Part shown: positions 34,020-45,447 of the stretch, one piece after another
Numbering within the stretch: the first letter of the stretch is position 1
How the letters are laid out: each line of letters starts with the position of its first letter
Source of the DNA: Lindgomyces ingoldianus
Taxonomy: Eukaryota; Ascomycota; Dothideomycetes; Pleosporales; Lindgomycetaceae
Direction: 5' to 3'
Length of the DNA stretch: 64,000 nucleotides
NCBI RefSeq assembly: GCF_010093535.1
Contig: NW_022985192.1
Span: 293,369-357,368 of the forward strand
The notes under the pieces: model-generated
What the model was told of the DNA's origin: nothing
What the model saw: only the letters and a program-made list of their open reading frames with translations
The model's database searches: none
Program-made: the position numbers and the translations under genes

Positions 34020-34818
34020 GGCTAAAGAGGAGGGGGTAACAGTGAATTACAGGTGGGGGGAGAACTGAATTAGCCTGGGGTATCTGCGGATTCGCAGCCA
34101 AGGGCAGCTTGCGTGGAAAGTTGATGTTTCGACTTGGCAATTCGTGGCCCTAAACGTTTGTCCGGCATCTGGCGGCCTGTGGCGCTCCGCACCGCCACGT
34201 ATACCAGCCCCAACCTGCTTCATCCTGGTCTAAGCTTCATTAGAGAAAACGTAAACTGAAGAAACAGCTTCACTTCACTCTACAAGCTCTCAAGCTTCTG
34301 TAGCTGCATTTGCATACTGAGAGACTACGTATGTCTGACTATTCGTGAGTAGGAACTGTCTCGATCAGAACTGGATTGGGAATTCACTGTCATCATTCAT
34401 TGTTGACACGTAACCAACTGTAATCAACGCCATCATGAGCTCAAGAACGGGACGACAGCCGCCATCGGGTGGGGTAGTCTGCCAGCCAATTAACTTTATT
34501 CAAATACTTCTTCGACCGTGTTTAGCGTTTTGAGATGGAGCTTGAAGTGGAGATCTAGGTCCGAGCCGTTGAGCTACTAGAACATCATGGAAGTTTGGGA
34601 AACCCCCGCGGCGATATGTACCTCATCCTATTCGCTCTCGCATCAGAATTTGAAAACCCCCTCGGTGTTATTTTTGTAAATGCACAGAGCGATATTAGTA
34701 TCAGTTCTTTCAATACTCTATATCTCTTTTGGCTTTTGTATTGTGAGACTCTGTTCTCTTTCTAAGTTATCCATACAGAATAGCAGACCTTGTAGATAGG
34801 AACTAACTTCGCTAGGAC
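34020..34818. other. RUD3 5' flank, no gene
   Basis: Promoter side of RUD3 and the upstream flank of the catalase-like pseudogene. No open frame with family features. Confidence 0.4.
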
Positions 34819-35575
34819 ATGCAAGTTGTCGAGAAGACCCCACCTAGTGTAGAAGAAGATATCAATGCTGTGCCAAATTAGACAAACTTGATTCTAAAAG
34901 ACGCATTCTAACAAGATCTCTCATGCATATAGCGGTTAGTATGCAACCCTAACTTCTTGATTATTTATCAAAACTCTAAAAAAATATTTACGGGAACCCA
35001 TGCGCGCACTCACAGTGCCATCAAGAGAAAGTTAATTGTCTCTAATGACTTCTTGAAGCACCTCAAGCAAATGGAGCTATTCCAGAAAGGGCGAGAGTGC
35101 CTATGCAGTAGTCGCTATAGCACTGAGCCTAGAAATCTAGGCTGAGATGTCAGTATTGCTCTCAACACAGCTTTCATGCTACCTCCCTGACCTTGTAATG
35201 GATCTCATCTCCAGCCCAGCGGCTTCGCCATCAAGCTCTTCGGGGTCAATGGTAAACGCTTGTCGGCTGGTGAATAGTTGGGACTCTCTACTTAGGACAT
35301 CGAGTTCTACTCCATTCCTGCACTTAAGCTCGCAGATGCCAAAACAACGAAAGAAACCATCGATCTCTGGTGCGGGGGCGATTCCTTCGAACTCCACAAG
35401 AATCTCGAAGCACGCGCAGACACCAACCTCCAAAAAGTGCAAATGAAGTTCGTAACACCTATCTTGAGTCCACCCTACAGTATCCACAGGCCGCATATCG
35501 ATTCGGTGATTTCGTAGCGAAATATGTATTAGTTGCCGAACTCAGAAACACGACAGAAGATGGATGAAGAGACTT
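34819..35575 (+). pseudogene. Dead catalase-like heme protein gene
   Basis: The segments are collinear with fungal catalase-related proteins: MQVVEKTPPSVEEDINAV (34819), then a probable intron (GTTAGT near 34935), THARTHSAIKRKLIVSNDFLKHLKQ (34996-35070), ELFQKGRE, RYSTEPRN, a frame change, FAIKLFGVNGKRLSAGE-stop (35220-35272), DIEFYSIPALKLADAKTTKETIDL, LHKNLEARADTNLQK, another frame change, and VRNTYLESTLQYPQAAYRFGDFVAKYVLV (35450-35535). The last part contains the heme-ligand-side YRFGDFVAKY motif. Multiple stops and at least two frameshifts make it dead. Nothing beyond about 35575 is recognisable. The intact family consists of small catalase-fold proteins of unclear substrate. Confidence 0.8.
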
Positions 35576-36223
35576 TATTAAACATTTCACGCGAGTGTAG
35601 AACCATACGGCATGGCGATTGTGAGGAATAAGAAACGGTAAGCCGGTTATCGAGGGCGTGTCGCCCTGAATGGTCTGAAATTGGTAAGGGAGGACAATGG
35701 TACAGGCGAGAAACGTCGCACAGTGAAGAAAATAGTGAACAAGAGATCCATCGCATACCTATATATCAACACAGTCTAGAAAGCATGGAATCTTGCTCTG
35801 AAGTTCTGTCTCTCTGCCACCGGGACAAGGTGCAGTGCCTGCGGTCAGGAAGATGGACAACCTTCAGCGGAAGTGTGGCTGTTGTGGCGTAACATCTTTC
35901 CTATTCAAGATTGCGGTAGCCGTTTTAGGGTGCGGTGAAGCGGAAACTCAGCCCTGCGTCAACCTCCAATCATCATCCACAACGCCTCAGGCAACCTCGC
36001 ATCACCATGTATCATTGAAGTGATGCCCTGCGAGTATAAGTAGGCACTACATCTTCATACCTTTTCGATTTACACATCACAGCTCAGCTTTTCGATCATT
36101 CGCACATGAAGCTATCGTGCAATCCTCTACATTTTCCTAGTTCAGCTTGGCTACAGCATACAAACCGTGCTACCCAGCATTCCCGCAATCCTCGCGAGCA
36201 CGGAGTCTCTTGAGGCGATCGGT
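35576..36223. other. No intact gene; possible catalase-like remnant, then regulator promoter
   Basis: The first 250 bases may hold the eroded end of the catalase-like gene. The remainder is the 5' flank of the Zn2Cys6 gene. No conserved motif seen. Confidence 0.35.
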
Positions 36224-38969
36224 ATGAACGTTTTTGACACGAGGGCACTCGTTCAAACCCGATTATCAGGCCCAAAGTCACAGAAACGGAAGGCTCAACA
36301 TCGGGTCACGAAGCATCGCGACAACTGCCCACCTAACGCCCAACCTGATGGCATATTCTCATGCTTCTCACTAGCAGGTGAGGATGTTGGCATTCCTCGG
36401 AGATCTAGGTTCGACCCCACCCGAAAGGAAGAAGTCAGAGGAATACGTAAGAAGGGAGCTTGCTTGAGATGCAGACTTCTGAAGAGAGCTGTATGTTGAG
36501 ACAACATCGTACCACACACTACTTGCATCCCATCTCTAACTTCGTGCAGTGCTCTGGAGAGGACCCATGCAAGACTTGTGTTGCTGCTGCGAGGGCAGCT
36601 GCAGGTTCAAGAGCTCTAATGTGGATGGAGTGTATCCGGCCTTCCTTCCAGACGATGAACATCTTTGGCAGAGGTACGTCCAACAGATCTACAGCATGAA
36701 GCTTCGAGATGTTCATCTCTTCACAGGAAGTCATTCCCCAGACCAGAAACATATCGAGTGGATCATGGAAGATCTTCTTGACGACGATGTTTCCCTAGAC
36801 TTCCACATACCCTTTGCGCTCAACGTGGAAGCTGCATCAGCACACCTTGCAAGTTGGTTGTCTGATGATGACGCTCCTTCTACGTTCAGTGTGGTTGGCG
36901 TTTTCTCATGCAGCACCAACACCAATCTCTTAGAACACGAACTGGACCCTAATTTGGGGAAGGATCTCCGGCTTTTTGTTCACCTTACGACCCACCTGTA
37001 CACAACAGATATGCAGGGTGGGTATCGTGAATATTCGGATGAAGAAATTCAATCAGTGCGCGACTTTGTTGGACAGCGCTTACTACTCGCGCTGGATACC
37101 CTTCTCAGACCCTCGGAGCTCGAAGCAACTGGCGAAAAGCTCGGCAAGTTGAAGGCATTGTTTTTGTTAATATTAGGGACTACGGTTGGGATGAGGTACA
37201 CCTGCCCCGAGGTAAGCTGACTATCAATACCTAGAGTTCCACGTTGGTGTACTTAGACGTTATAGATTATTGACGGCACCGCGTCTGAGGGCCATGACCT
37301 CGAATCAAAACCCGAGGCCCTCGTACGTCTTTTATGTCATTACCTCATCTACATCGGAAAAGCCACCTCACTTCTGGAGAATTCAAGCGACGAAAAGACT
37401 TTAGTCGGCAAATGGAAAAGCCAGTGGAATAAGCCCGCTGCGTTTACCTGGAACTGCACTAAGGGACTTGAAATGCACTACCGGATTGAACCTCCTGCCG
37501 ACTGGATAGTTTCCAACTCTGAAGATGAGTCCATGAGCAGCATCGATATTGATCTGGATGACCTGGACGATGGCGCAGAGTTTACGCTAAACGGGGACCT
37601 CTTGAAGTGCGGAGCGTGTCAGACGTTTTGGTCAAGTCTCGACAAAAACGGGTTTTGCCAGAACTGTCAGCCTGCGTTTAGCAATGATTGTGTATTTCAA
37701 AGCCTTGCTTTGGTTGATCCTCCCAGTTTCACTAGTGAGGACAGCTTCAGCAGCGACATTAATTCAAACTGGAATGCCTATCAGTATTATTACTCGCCAG
37801 TGCTCCCTAGCGATGTGGACACTACATCCCACCATACCACCACCGTCTCAGAACCCAAATGCGACGAACATCGCAAAACGCTAGAGCCCTTTGTTGGCAG
37901 CGGGGCTTCTAATACTCCTTTTTGTCTGGCCGTGAGAAACCTTGCGGCATGTCAAAATGATCTACTACCTAGCGACAAAGTAACCACTTCAGACACTACC
38001 TGTCTAGATCCACTTACTACGCCTGACGACAGTCCCCTTGAAGGGAGGCCTAAGCGAAGACGAATTACTAGAAGAGATCCAGGGGACGTTCCTGACCATG
38101 CATGTCAACCGGATTGCCAAGATGTACAGACCACGAGGAATCCTAGTTACTGTTCGCAATGTAAAATGGTTCCTGAGAAGTTCATCACAGCAAATTTACC
38201 AACGCAAGATCTTTGCACTCATTGCGCACAAAAATCGCAGAACTTCGACATACCACCAATGCTGCAGCTCTCTAGCGACAAGCTCGCAGACATTTACTCC
38301 AACCTATTTGACAACCCACTTCAAAGCTTGGAAGTGATGTACATGTCTCAGACAGGAGCGTGCGCAACCTTCAACGGCAAGAAAGATATTCCGGGCGATA
38401 AAATGGAAATGACCACTCCACGCCGAAAATATCAATGCGAGGCTCGGACGCTACGCCAAGTACAAAAGGATCAATGCACAAAACCAATCATGACCGAGTT
38501 TTCTCATTGTCGCTCTTATAAAACTCTTCGAAAACACCATTGGTTAGATTCAACAACTCCACAAGGAGCCACCAGAGCTTCCAATCCTGTTCCTGCTCTA
38601 CCTCCAGCGGGCCTACATGAAACATTGAAGAGGAAATGGGCTTGTTCCTATGTTTCTACAAACAGCACAGAAGACGTTGCACCTTGGAAGCGGTTTAGTG
38701 GCACTTGGTCTCAGAGATTGGATATGTCAACACCCTGGAATATCGAACCTTTATGTAATGAAGCTTGGAGACCCTATTCACCCCCTCAGGCATCTTATAT
38801 AACCTGGGGTAACACTTCTACAAACGAGGTAGAAGAGCCTTCCCTTTCCCCTAGCAATATTACGCAGGCAGTATGTGATGCGCCCTCCGTTGAGGATCTT
38901 TGCGCTAATGGGGTTCTGAGCCGGGAGAAAGACGGTATGGGGATGAAAACGCCTAAACTTCTTATTTGA
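36224..38969 (+). CDS. Zn2Cys6-type regulator with extra cysteine clusters (859 aa)
   Basis: Four exons: 36224-36490, 36550-36673, 36727-37211 and 37266-38969. Intron 1 (59 bases) splits the zinc cluster at KRA|CSG; intron 2 (53 bases) joins IFGRG to SHSPDQ; intron 3 joins YTCPE to IIDG. The DNA-binding cysteines are C80, C83, C90, C96, C99 and probably C117 (spacing 2-6-5-2-17). The last gap is longer than the usual 6-8, so the assignment of the sixth Cys is uncertain. A region of mixed helices ([44 protein letters not shown]) follows, and an acidic patch near 380-395. Two more clusters then appear: C407/C410/C423/C426 and C588/C591/C609/C612, each CxxC...CxxC as in zinc ribbons. [10 protein letters not shown] near 553-562 is a likely nuclear signal. 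A decayed paralogue lies at 42-45 kb. Targets are unknown. Confidence 0.82.
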
Positions 38970-39151
38970 ATTGCGCTTGTTCGGAGTGTGTTCGTTTTGG
39001 TAGTTGCATGTTTGTCCCATATTTAACTTGGTAGAAATGTCGAGCATTCAGTCACGATCACGATTCCAGGCGTAAGCGGTTGGAATCTCGCTATGAAGAT
39101 AAAACTATCTATACTCATGTTGTATACGCGCACTTCACTATTCTGTAGCGA

Positions 39152-40986
39152 TTATGCTATTCGGGTGCATGATCCATATGAAACGATCATCTGACACACA
39201 ACTACAATACCCCCGAGAGCTGGTACAAGGAAAATGCCCCATACGATAGGGAAAAACATCCACAAGCATACTGCCTCAAACGTGTCATTCTTGGGCGAAA
39301 GAAAGAAATGCATAGCTCTCGTTACAGCGCCAAACAACATACCAATAATCAGCCACGACATGGTGAAGCCTCGTTGGATGGAGGTGCTATGTTTGCCTTT
39401 TTGGAATCGAGATATTACCCCCACGATGAGAAGAGATATGCACCCGAATACAACAGGAGCCACAAGGTTGAGCAGATAAGACGAGCTGGCCCAGCGTTTC
39501 CGTACACTACTTGGTTCGCCAACGGCGCGGGGGTAGAACTTTTTAGTTCGTCGAGCAAACGGCCGACTTGCGCCGATATAGATGTATCCCAAGGGGTTTG
39601 TTCGGGATGCCTCCATTTGTATCTCTTGAGGTTCTTGGTCACTCTCGGAGCTTCGCAGTATAATCCTCATTTGTTCACGATACCCTCTTTCTACGTGGTG
39701 CGTGGAAACAGTCCAAGGACCTGCAGACTTTATTTTCAGGTTACGCAGTGCTTGGGGTCCTTCCACGGGCGTCAATGACCCGACAACTCCATCGAAAATT
39801 CCTCCGCGTTTCTTCGCTTCGTCCATGATGTCCGTGTGGACCATGTACAATGTTGGATATTCAGAAGATGCGATCTGTCCGATTAAGTTCAAGATTGACA
39901 TCAGCACATACGGTACGACTGTCAATCCAAAGGCAGCATACCCGTAAATTCTGACCTGATCCCCCCGTGCTCGGTAGAGGGTGGTGGATGCGTAAACAGT
40001 TTGGACGATTGCGATTGCAGCTTTAGTAAAGCTATAGGAAGACGATATATGTACCGAATTAGCAATTCTGATATCTGAATTGCGAGTCGGCTGCTGCAAT
40101 TCATTGTTCTCTTCGCGCTTGATGTAAGGTAGTACTTCGGCATCGCTGGGGACATAACCTAGAGTGTAGCCCTTAGGAAGCTCGTACGCTCCATGAACTT
40201 GGCACTGCCTTTTGGTGATGCTTTGACTGTGTTGACTGGTGCGAATATTTTCTCTCATACTTGATGACTGTCTAACCCGAAAGCAATACGCGTCGTCTGT
40301 TGAGTCTATATCGTCACTTTTTCTACTGTTATTTCTTCAGTAAGGCCTCTAGTGATGTTTCTGAAGCTTGCTTTCGTACCTTGGCAGCTGGGTAATTGTC
40401 TCTAAAGCAACATAATCCAACCCGACGGGACTTGTGGCCTCTCTCTCGCTGTTGTTTGTAGGAAGAAGGCTCTCTGTTTGTGAGTCTCGTGTCTGTGAGC
40501 TCAGAGCAACAGTCTCTGTGTTTTTATCCCCCTAGAAACCTCCATCAGGCTACAGGATGTTTATATCAAGGGTGGCTGATATACCTTTTTCTTGTAATGA
40601 AAGTTTTGGTCGACTCTGACGAAGTCTTCATCCCTTAAAACTTCCCCCTCCTGAGGACTCCAGTACTTATCACGAATGACCATACACAGTGCCCCAGCAG
40701 TGGCAGCCTTTTCCAACTGGTTTAGCTTTCGAAAATTAGAACGCCGAATAATCGAGTCCACTGCTCTGGTAATACCAGACGATGGAAGAACAAGGGCGAG
40801 CCCCATTGCAATTCCGAGCTCTCGAAGAGTTTCGGCGGGGTAAGGCTTAACCGTGGCGCAGTGGGCGAGATAATTTGCGAAGCAGAAGAGAATGACTGAA
40901 GTCCACTGGGCTGGAATGCAAATGAGATTCTTATCACCATGATTTGCCCAGGTAGGTGGGACGTCCGATATCGGTATGGGCGCCAT
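39152..40986 (-). CDS. Unknown fungal multi-pass membrane protein (575 aa)
   Basis: Three exons fit best: 40585-40986, 40380-40531 and 39152-40325. Exon 1 ends HYKKK|GTATAT. Exon 2 runs from GDKNTETVALSS to ETITQLPR between TTTCTAG and GTACGA. Exon 3 begins after AATAACAG and leads into SDDIDSTDDAYCFRVRQ; a nearby AG eight bases upstream would add residues. Hydrophobic segments are visible near residues 25-45 (VILFCFANYLAHC), 58-75, 100-115, about 290-320, 440-470, 485-505 and 525-560. PPTWANHGDKNLICIPAQWT at the start resembles a large family of uncharacterised Leotiomycete and Sordariomycete membrane proteins. No enzyme motif was seen. The gene points toward the Zn2Cys6 regulator (convergent, 180 bases apart). 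Confidence 0.7.
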
Positions 40987-41944
40987 AGGAATCGCTGGAA
41001 CTGCAGATGAACCTGAAGAGGTTTTGAAAGACGCAGTACTTAAAAGTCCGCGTCAGGCTCTGAAGAGCCAAATAGCTTGCTTGAGCATGTCAGGTGAGAC
41101 GAGGCTTCTGAACAGGCTGTGCTGTTGACAATCGTATTCAAGTTTGGCCTAGCTGTGCGCCACATCGCCTCGTCATGCCGGAGGCTGAAACCCCTTTGAA
41201 CACCAACAGGGATGCTTTCCACGAAGTCAGTTTCAGGAAGGAAGAAGAGTGTCAAGTGGATGTAGATTTACTCTACATTAGTTTAGACCCCAGCATGGAA
41301 AGATAGTAGAAAAGTCAAATAGTGTTATGCTTAGCATGGGTCAAGCTTCTGCTGTTTATACTCACCCTAAGGTCTCATGAAAGCATCGCGAAAAGATCAA
41401 AAGGTCAGAGCCATCCAGGCCCCGGGGCGAGTTGAGTGGTGGGCAGAATTAAGTGGCTGCGGTGACTGGCACAGACCGAGCATGTGGTAGCCTTTTCGGT
41501 ATCTCGCGCTAGCCATCTTGGGATGCGGAAGACGCATACTTTAGCTTTGCTTCAACCTCCGATGAACTTGATTCACACCTCAAATGGGGTTCTTCGTAGT
41601 CCATTTGACCGACACCTAAGCATGTCATTTCCCCTCTCCTATCGCTACTCCAACTCAGATTCCCATCTCCACGATGGTGGATAACATGGATCCAACCTGA
41701 CTGATATAATATATTGTCTTCAGATTCCCGGATGCAACACCTTTTCACTCTATTCACAACCGTCGATGACAATGAAGGAGTCCCGCCCCAGAAACTAAGA
41801 CTGCTAGCAATGAGTTCGAGCTCAGTTTACATCCTCAAAAAAGTCTCCAACGCAGTTCTAATTCTCGACGAAACTGTGCAGTTAGACTCAAGCGTAGCGA
41901 TGGGACTCGGAAACAACATAAAGCCCAAAACATCTAATATTCCA
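40987..41944. other. No intact gene
   Basis: Promoter side of the membrane gene. From about 41714 a plus-strand frame stays open into the regulator paralogue and may hold its eroded N-terminus, but recognisable similarity begins only near 41950. Confidence 0.35.
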
Positions 41945-42046
41945 GGCTATATGTGCTTTTCCTTTTTACTGGAGCCATTCAAGACGTCTCGACGACCAGC
42001 GTTCACCAAGAAAAGGAGGAAGTAAAGCAACTTCGTAGGAAGGGTA

Positions 42047-43388
42047 CAATAGGTGCCAAGAAGTCATCATCCTCTCGCTTAACTTACTATATCGGGTCAA
42101 CCCACACACCTCAAAATTTTCCGCACCACTCGTTCTCCTCCTTCTCCACACTACCACCATGCCTTCCCAACCCAAAACTGCTCGCCGTGAATACAATAAG
42201 CCTACCCTTACTAGCATCTAGGCGCTCTCTTGTATTAGTTTTAGCCTCTTAAAGATACAGAAGACTTTTCCTATTCTAATCCTGTTAATTAAGTTAATAC
42301 TTAAGCAGTTGCGAAAATGCAAGGATAAGCCCTAGAAAAAGGCCTGTCGCACAGGGAGACCCCTGAAGCTTAATAAGCGCGCAGAGCGACAATTAGTACA
42401 ACACTTAGAGCGGTTTCCCTTTAAAATGTATAAAGTACTTGCTACTCCTAGAAAAACAACAACTGCAATCTGCGTTAATACAGTAAAGCGATACCTGCAA
42501 AAAAACAAGTACTACGCATTTAAACTGCGCGCTAAGCCTTACCTTAAGCCCTCCCACAAGCTTAATTGTTGTTGCTGGGGTGCCTGCATGAAAACCTAGG
42601 ATGACAATGACTTTAAATGCGTCTGCTTCTCTAACAAATTAACTTTTAAAGTAGGACTTGTCTCCACCACCTAATACTGCAAGCGGAAGAAGGGAGCATT
42701 GTGTGCGTATAAATTTTAATACCTAAAGCCTACTTTTAAGAGCAGGAGAAGCTCTGTTAGAGTATAGGCAGCTATATCCTAGGATTTTAAGTTAGAGCTA
42801 GTTATACTGCCTTAAGGCAAGCAGATGGACTTAAGAAGATACTGCAATAAGGTCTTAGCTGCTTACGCGCAGCTATTTTATGCTAAAGTCTTTAAGAAAC
42901 GCGGTATTGCGTTGTAGCAGGAGGATGGGGCTTTATACTACAGGTCAAAGATGACCGCAGGTTTCTGAGAAAAGCTTTGCATAGATTGTATAGTGTAGCT
43001 GGCACAAAGTCCTAATTTAAATCCTATTAAGAACCTCTAGCGCATTATAAAGATTTAGATTTTAAAAAGAAGACACTAAATAAGTAATATTAAAGAGATG
43101 GAGTCTATCCTAAAGGAGGAGTGGGATAGGTTAAAGCCAGAAGATTAGCAGAAGTGTATATCATCCATGCCCCAGCGCGTCGCTGACGTCAGGGCTGCCC
43201 AGGGAGGCTCCACCTGCTAGTGAACAATTGCTACTCTAAAAGATTCTCTGTTATTAATTCTATTATATAAATTAAAAGCTTTAATTTTTAATTGCAATCT
43301 ATCCCCAAAATCCTCATAGAAAACTGCGTGGGCAGATCGTATTCGCTTGCGCACGGTGCGGAGGATGATCACTTCCTGGCACCTACTG
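42047..43388 (+). mobile_element. Complete, RIP-inactivated Tc1/mariner element (1342 bp)
   Basis: Terminal inverted repeats are 42047-42074 and the reverse complement of 43361-43388: 28 bases with 3 mismatches, beginning CAATAGGTGCC and CAGTAGGTGCC. Each end is flanked by TA (42045-42046 and 43389-43390), the expected target duplication. The transposase frame starts at the ATG at 42159 and ends near 43219. The ends are well preserved although the coding part is full of stops. It sits inside exon 1 of the decayed regulator copy. Confidence 0.9.
42159..43219 (+). pseudogene. Tc1/mariner transposase, RIP-mutated
   Basis: The N-terminus reads MPSQPKTARREYNKPTLTS. The DNA-binding part contains GRPLKLNKRAERQLVQHLER and TAICVNTVKRYL. 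The second catalytic-acid region QEDGALYY is near 42920-42945 and SPNLNPIKNL near 43012-43040 (canonical SPDLNPIEnlW). The C-terminus reads ISSMPQRVADVRAAQGG. Almost every stop is TAG where Trp is expected (for example before QEDG, after KNL, and in ACMKT-stop-DD) or TAA where Gln is expected. This is the C-to-T pattern at CpA on both strands made by RIP. It cannot encode an active enzyme. Confidence 0.88.
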
Positions 43389-44988
43389 TACCAGCCTGAG
43401 ATTTAGCCTGTTGAAAAGAGCCGTGCGTTGGACTCGATTCCTTATGGACGATACTTTTGATAGATTTCAATACTTAGGTAATAATCCCTGCAAAGAATAC
43501 TCGGCAACATCCCAAGGAGCAATCGGCTCGAGAGTATTGCCCCAGAAGGAATGCATCAGACCAAGGTTTACAACGCCGAGTATTTGTCATACTTCCTATA
43601 GGTTAGCTATCCTTGTGAATTTCAAAGAAATGCTAGAGAGAAGTAAAGGCTTCATAGTGAAGGAAAAGGTTGACATCAAACAAATCATGGGAGAACTTGG
43701 CGAAAATGTCTGCTCTGGTATGCAAGTTTCTTTAAAACAAGCTTCAACGCAGCAACGGAGCACCTCGCGCACCCCTTGACTAGCAAGTCAACGGGACCGG
43801 AGTTTAGTCTTGTTAGTTTGATCGGCTACACTGACTTCGACTCTATACCGGGCAGTGTTAGGGCCTTCTTTAGGGCAAAACCTAAAGGCTTTTAGTCCGC
43901 CTCACGGCATTACTATGTCTTCAAGATGTAGAATCTACATACCGAGGGCACTCTCTTGAAAATATCTACAAAGCATGTGACTATATAGGAAAGCTGATTC
44001 TCGCTGCCCTTGATAGACGACTGAGGCTATACTGCTAGGTAGACCGTACACATGATACGACCAGTTTGAAAGGATTGTTTCTCCTGCTTTTTGGAATCGT
44101 AATTGGCACTGACTATGCGTGGTCGAAGCTACCCTAAGTGACAAATGTAAGTTCATGTGTTAACTACGCAAGGGGATACTGACTGGTGAAGGGACTTATC
44201 TCTAGACCGATAAGGCGGACGACTTGATCCGACTGCTCTGCTACTACGCCATCTTCGTCAGGAAGAGCATCAAATTAATTGATGATGCGTGCAGTGAAGA
44301 GCGGCTACTTAAAAAGTGGTAGTTTGAATGGACTGGCACGCAAACGTTCAGATGGGGGATCTCCAAAGAGCGGGCAAAATTCCTTGCCACAAATGGACGA
44401 TTTATCAAACTGCTAGAAACTTTCGCCAGTTACTTTGACAGATTCACGTCGCTTTCCCTCCAGCTAGGCTAGGGAAAATGCACATCTTGCGGCTGTTCCT
44501 GGACCCTCTTGGATGCTATAGGCAAATGCACAAGCTACTAGTATATTTTTCCTCGAGTGGAAACCTTCCGATCTTTCGGCTTTGGTCCCCTCTAGACCCA
44601 CAGCATATTGACAATCAGTTAAGTAGTTCAGGGACTATCCAACCAATAGAGACGTAGGTTGTCCAGCCTGCGGAACCTTCTCGAGATTCAGAATTCTTTC
44701 CCGGAGGAGCCGGAGGCTCTTCTCAAGCTTGTACTTGTTTCAATGATCGTGCCTGTTTAGATGATTTCTGTATGCTGCTTCGTTCATGAAATAAAGGGAA
44801 CAGCCTACCGACGATTTCCTAAGCTAGACCTTCTGTCCAGAGCCATCCTTTCCCTAGCCTTTTCACTCGGACACCTGTTCTCCAGTCGCACCGACAGTTT
44901 GATAGGAACCGGCCGGGGATGCATCACTGGAATGGTCGGATTGTGGCGTCAAGATGGTGAAGGACAACTTCGAAATATGATGTCTTAG

Positions 44989-45447
44989 TGGCGACTCGGT
45001 AGAACAAGGCTTCGGTCCGAGGCTGAAATCAACACAAATTTCATAGTTCCTAAATATAGACTACAATTACACGAATTACACATTCCATTCCAACCCTTTA
45101 ATTCGCGGCAAATATACGCATGCACGCTTCCCATGAGTATCCATTCCAATATATAACTCCGTCTCTTACCCCAATGCCAGCAAGTCATTACTGTATACGG
45201 TCCGTCCAAGAACGCTATGTGCATGAGTGCATGTGCGTGAGAGCAGTGCCGATCAAAATTACCTCCAGTTTAAGTGTTGAAAGTGAAATGTATGCATGTA
45301 TGCATACATCTCTTCTTCCCGGTCCTGTCTTCCCCCTCCTTTGTTGCACACCCGTGGCTCTTCTTTCTTCTACAATAATTCTTCGCATCCTCTGATTCTT
45401 CAATATTCACATCTCAGGCATTTATTATCCTTAACCCAAGCTCTTCC
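44989..45447. other. Intergenic region, no gene
   Basis: 3' flank of the kelch gene and the end of the decayed regulator. Imperfect ATGCATGT units lie near 45290. Nothing else seen. Confidence 0.4.

Larger units (their letters stand above)
41945..44988 (+). pseudogene. Decayed paralogue of the Zn2Cys6 regulator, split by a mariner insertion
   Basis: Similarity to the gene at 36224-38969 is collinear. CFSFLLEPF...SRRPAF, a one-base frame change, and KEEVKQLRRKG (to 42046) match [17 protein letters not shown] and [11 protein letters not shown]. The mariner occupies 42047-43388. SLRFSLLKRA follows (43397-43426) against [10 protein letters not shown], with an intron at the same site (GTGCGT near 43424, ACTTAG near 43478). 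Then NNPCKEY...IGSRVLPQKECIRPRF matches DPCKTC...[15 protein letters not shown]. Further on are EFSLVSLIGY, LKGLFLLLFGIVIG (about 44070-44110), DLIRLLCYYAIFVRKSIKLI (about 44221-44280) and CTSCGCSWTLLDAIGKC (about 44477-44530), the counterpart of the first zinc-ribbon-like cluster. TAG stops occur at Trp sites. At least two of the DNA-binding cysteines are already replaced (S and F). Confidence 0.85.
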
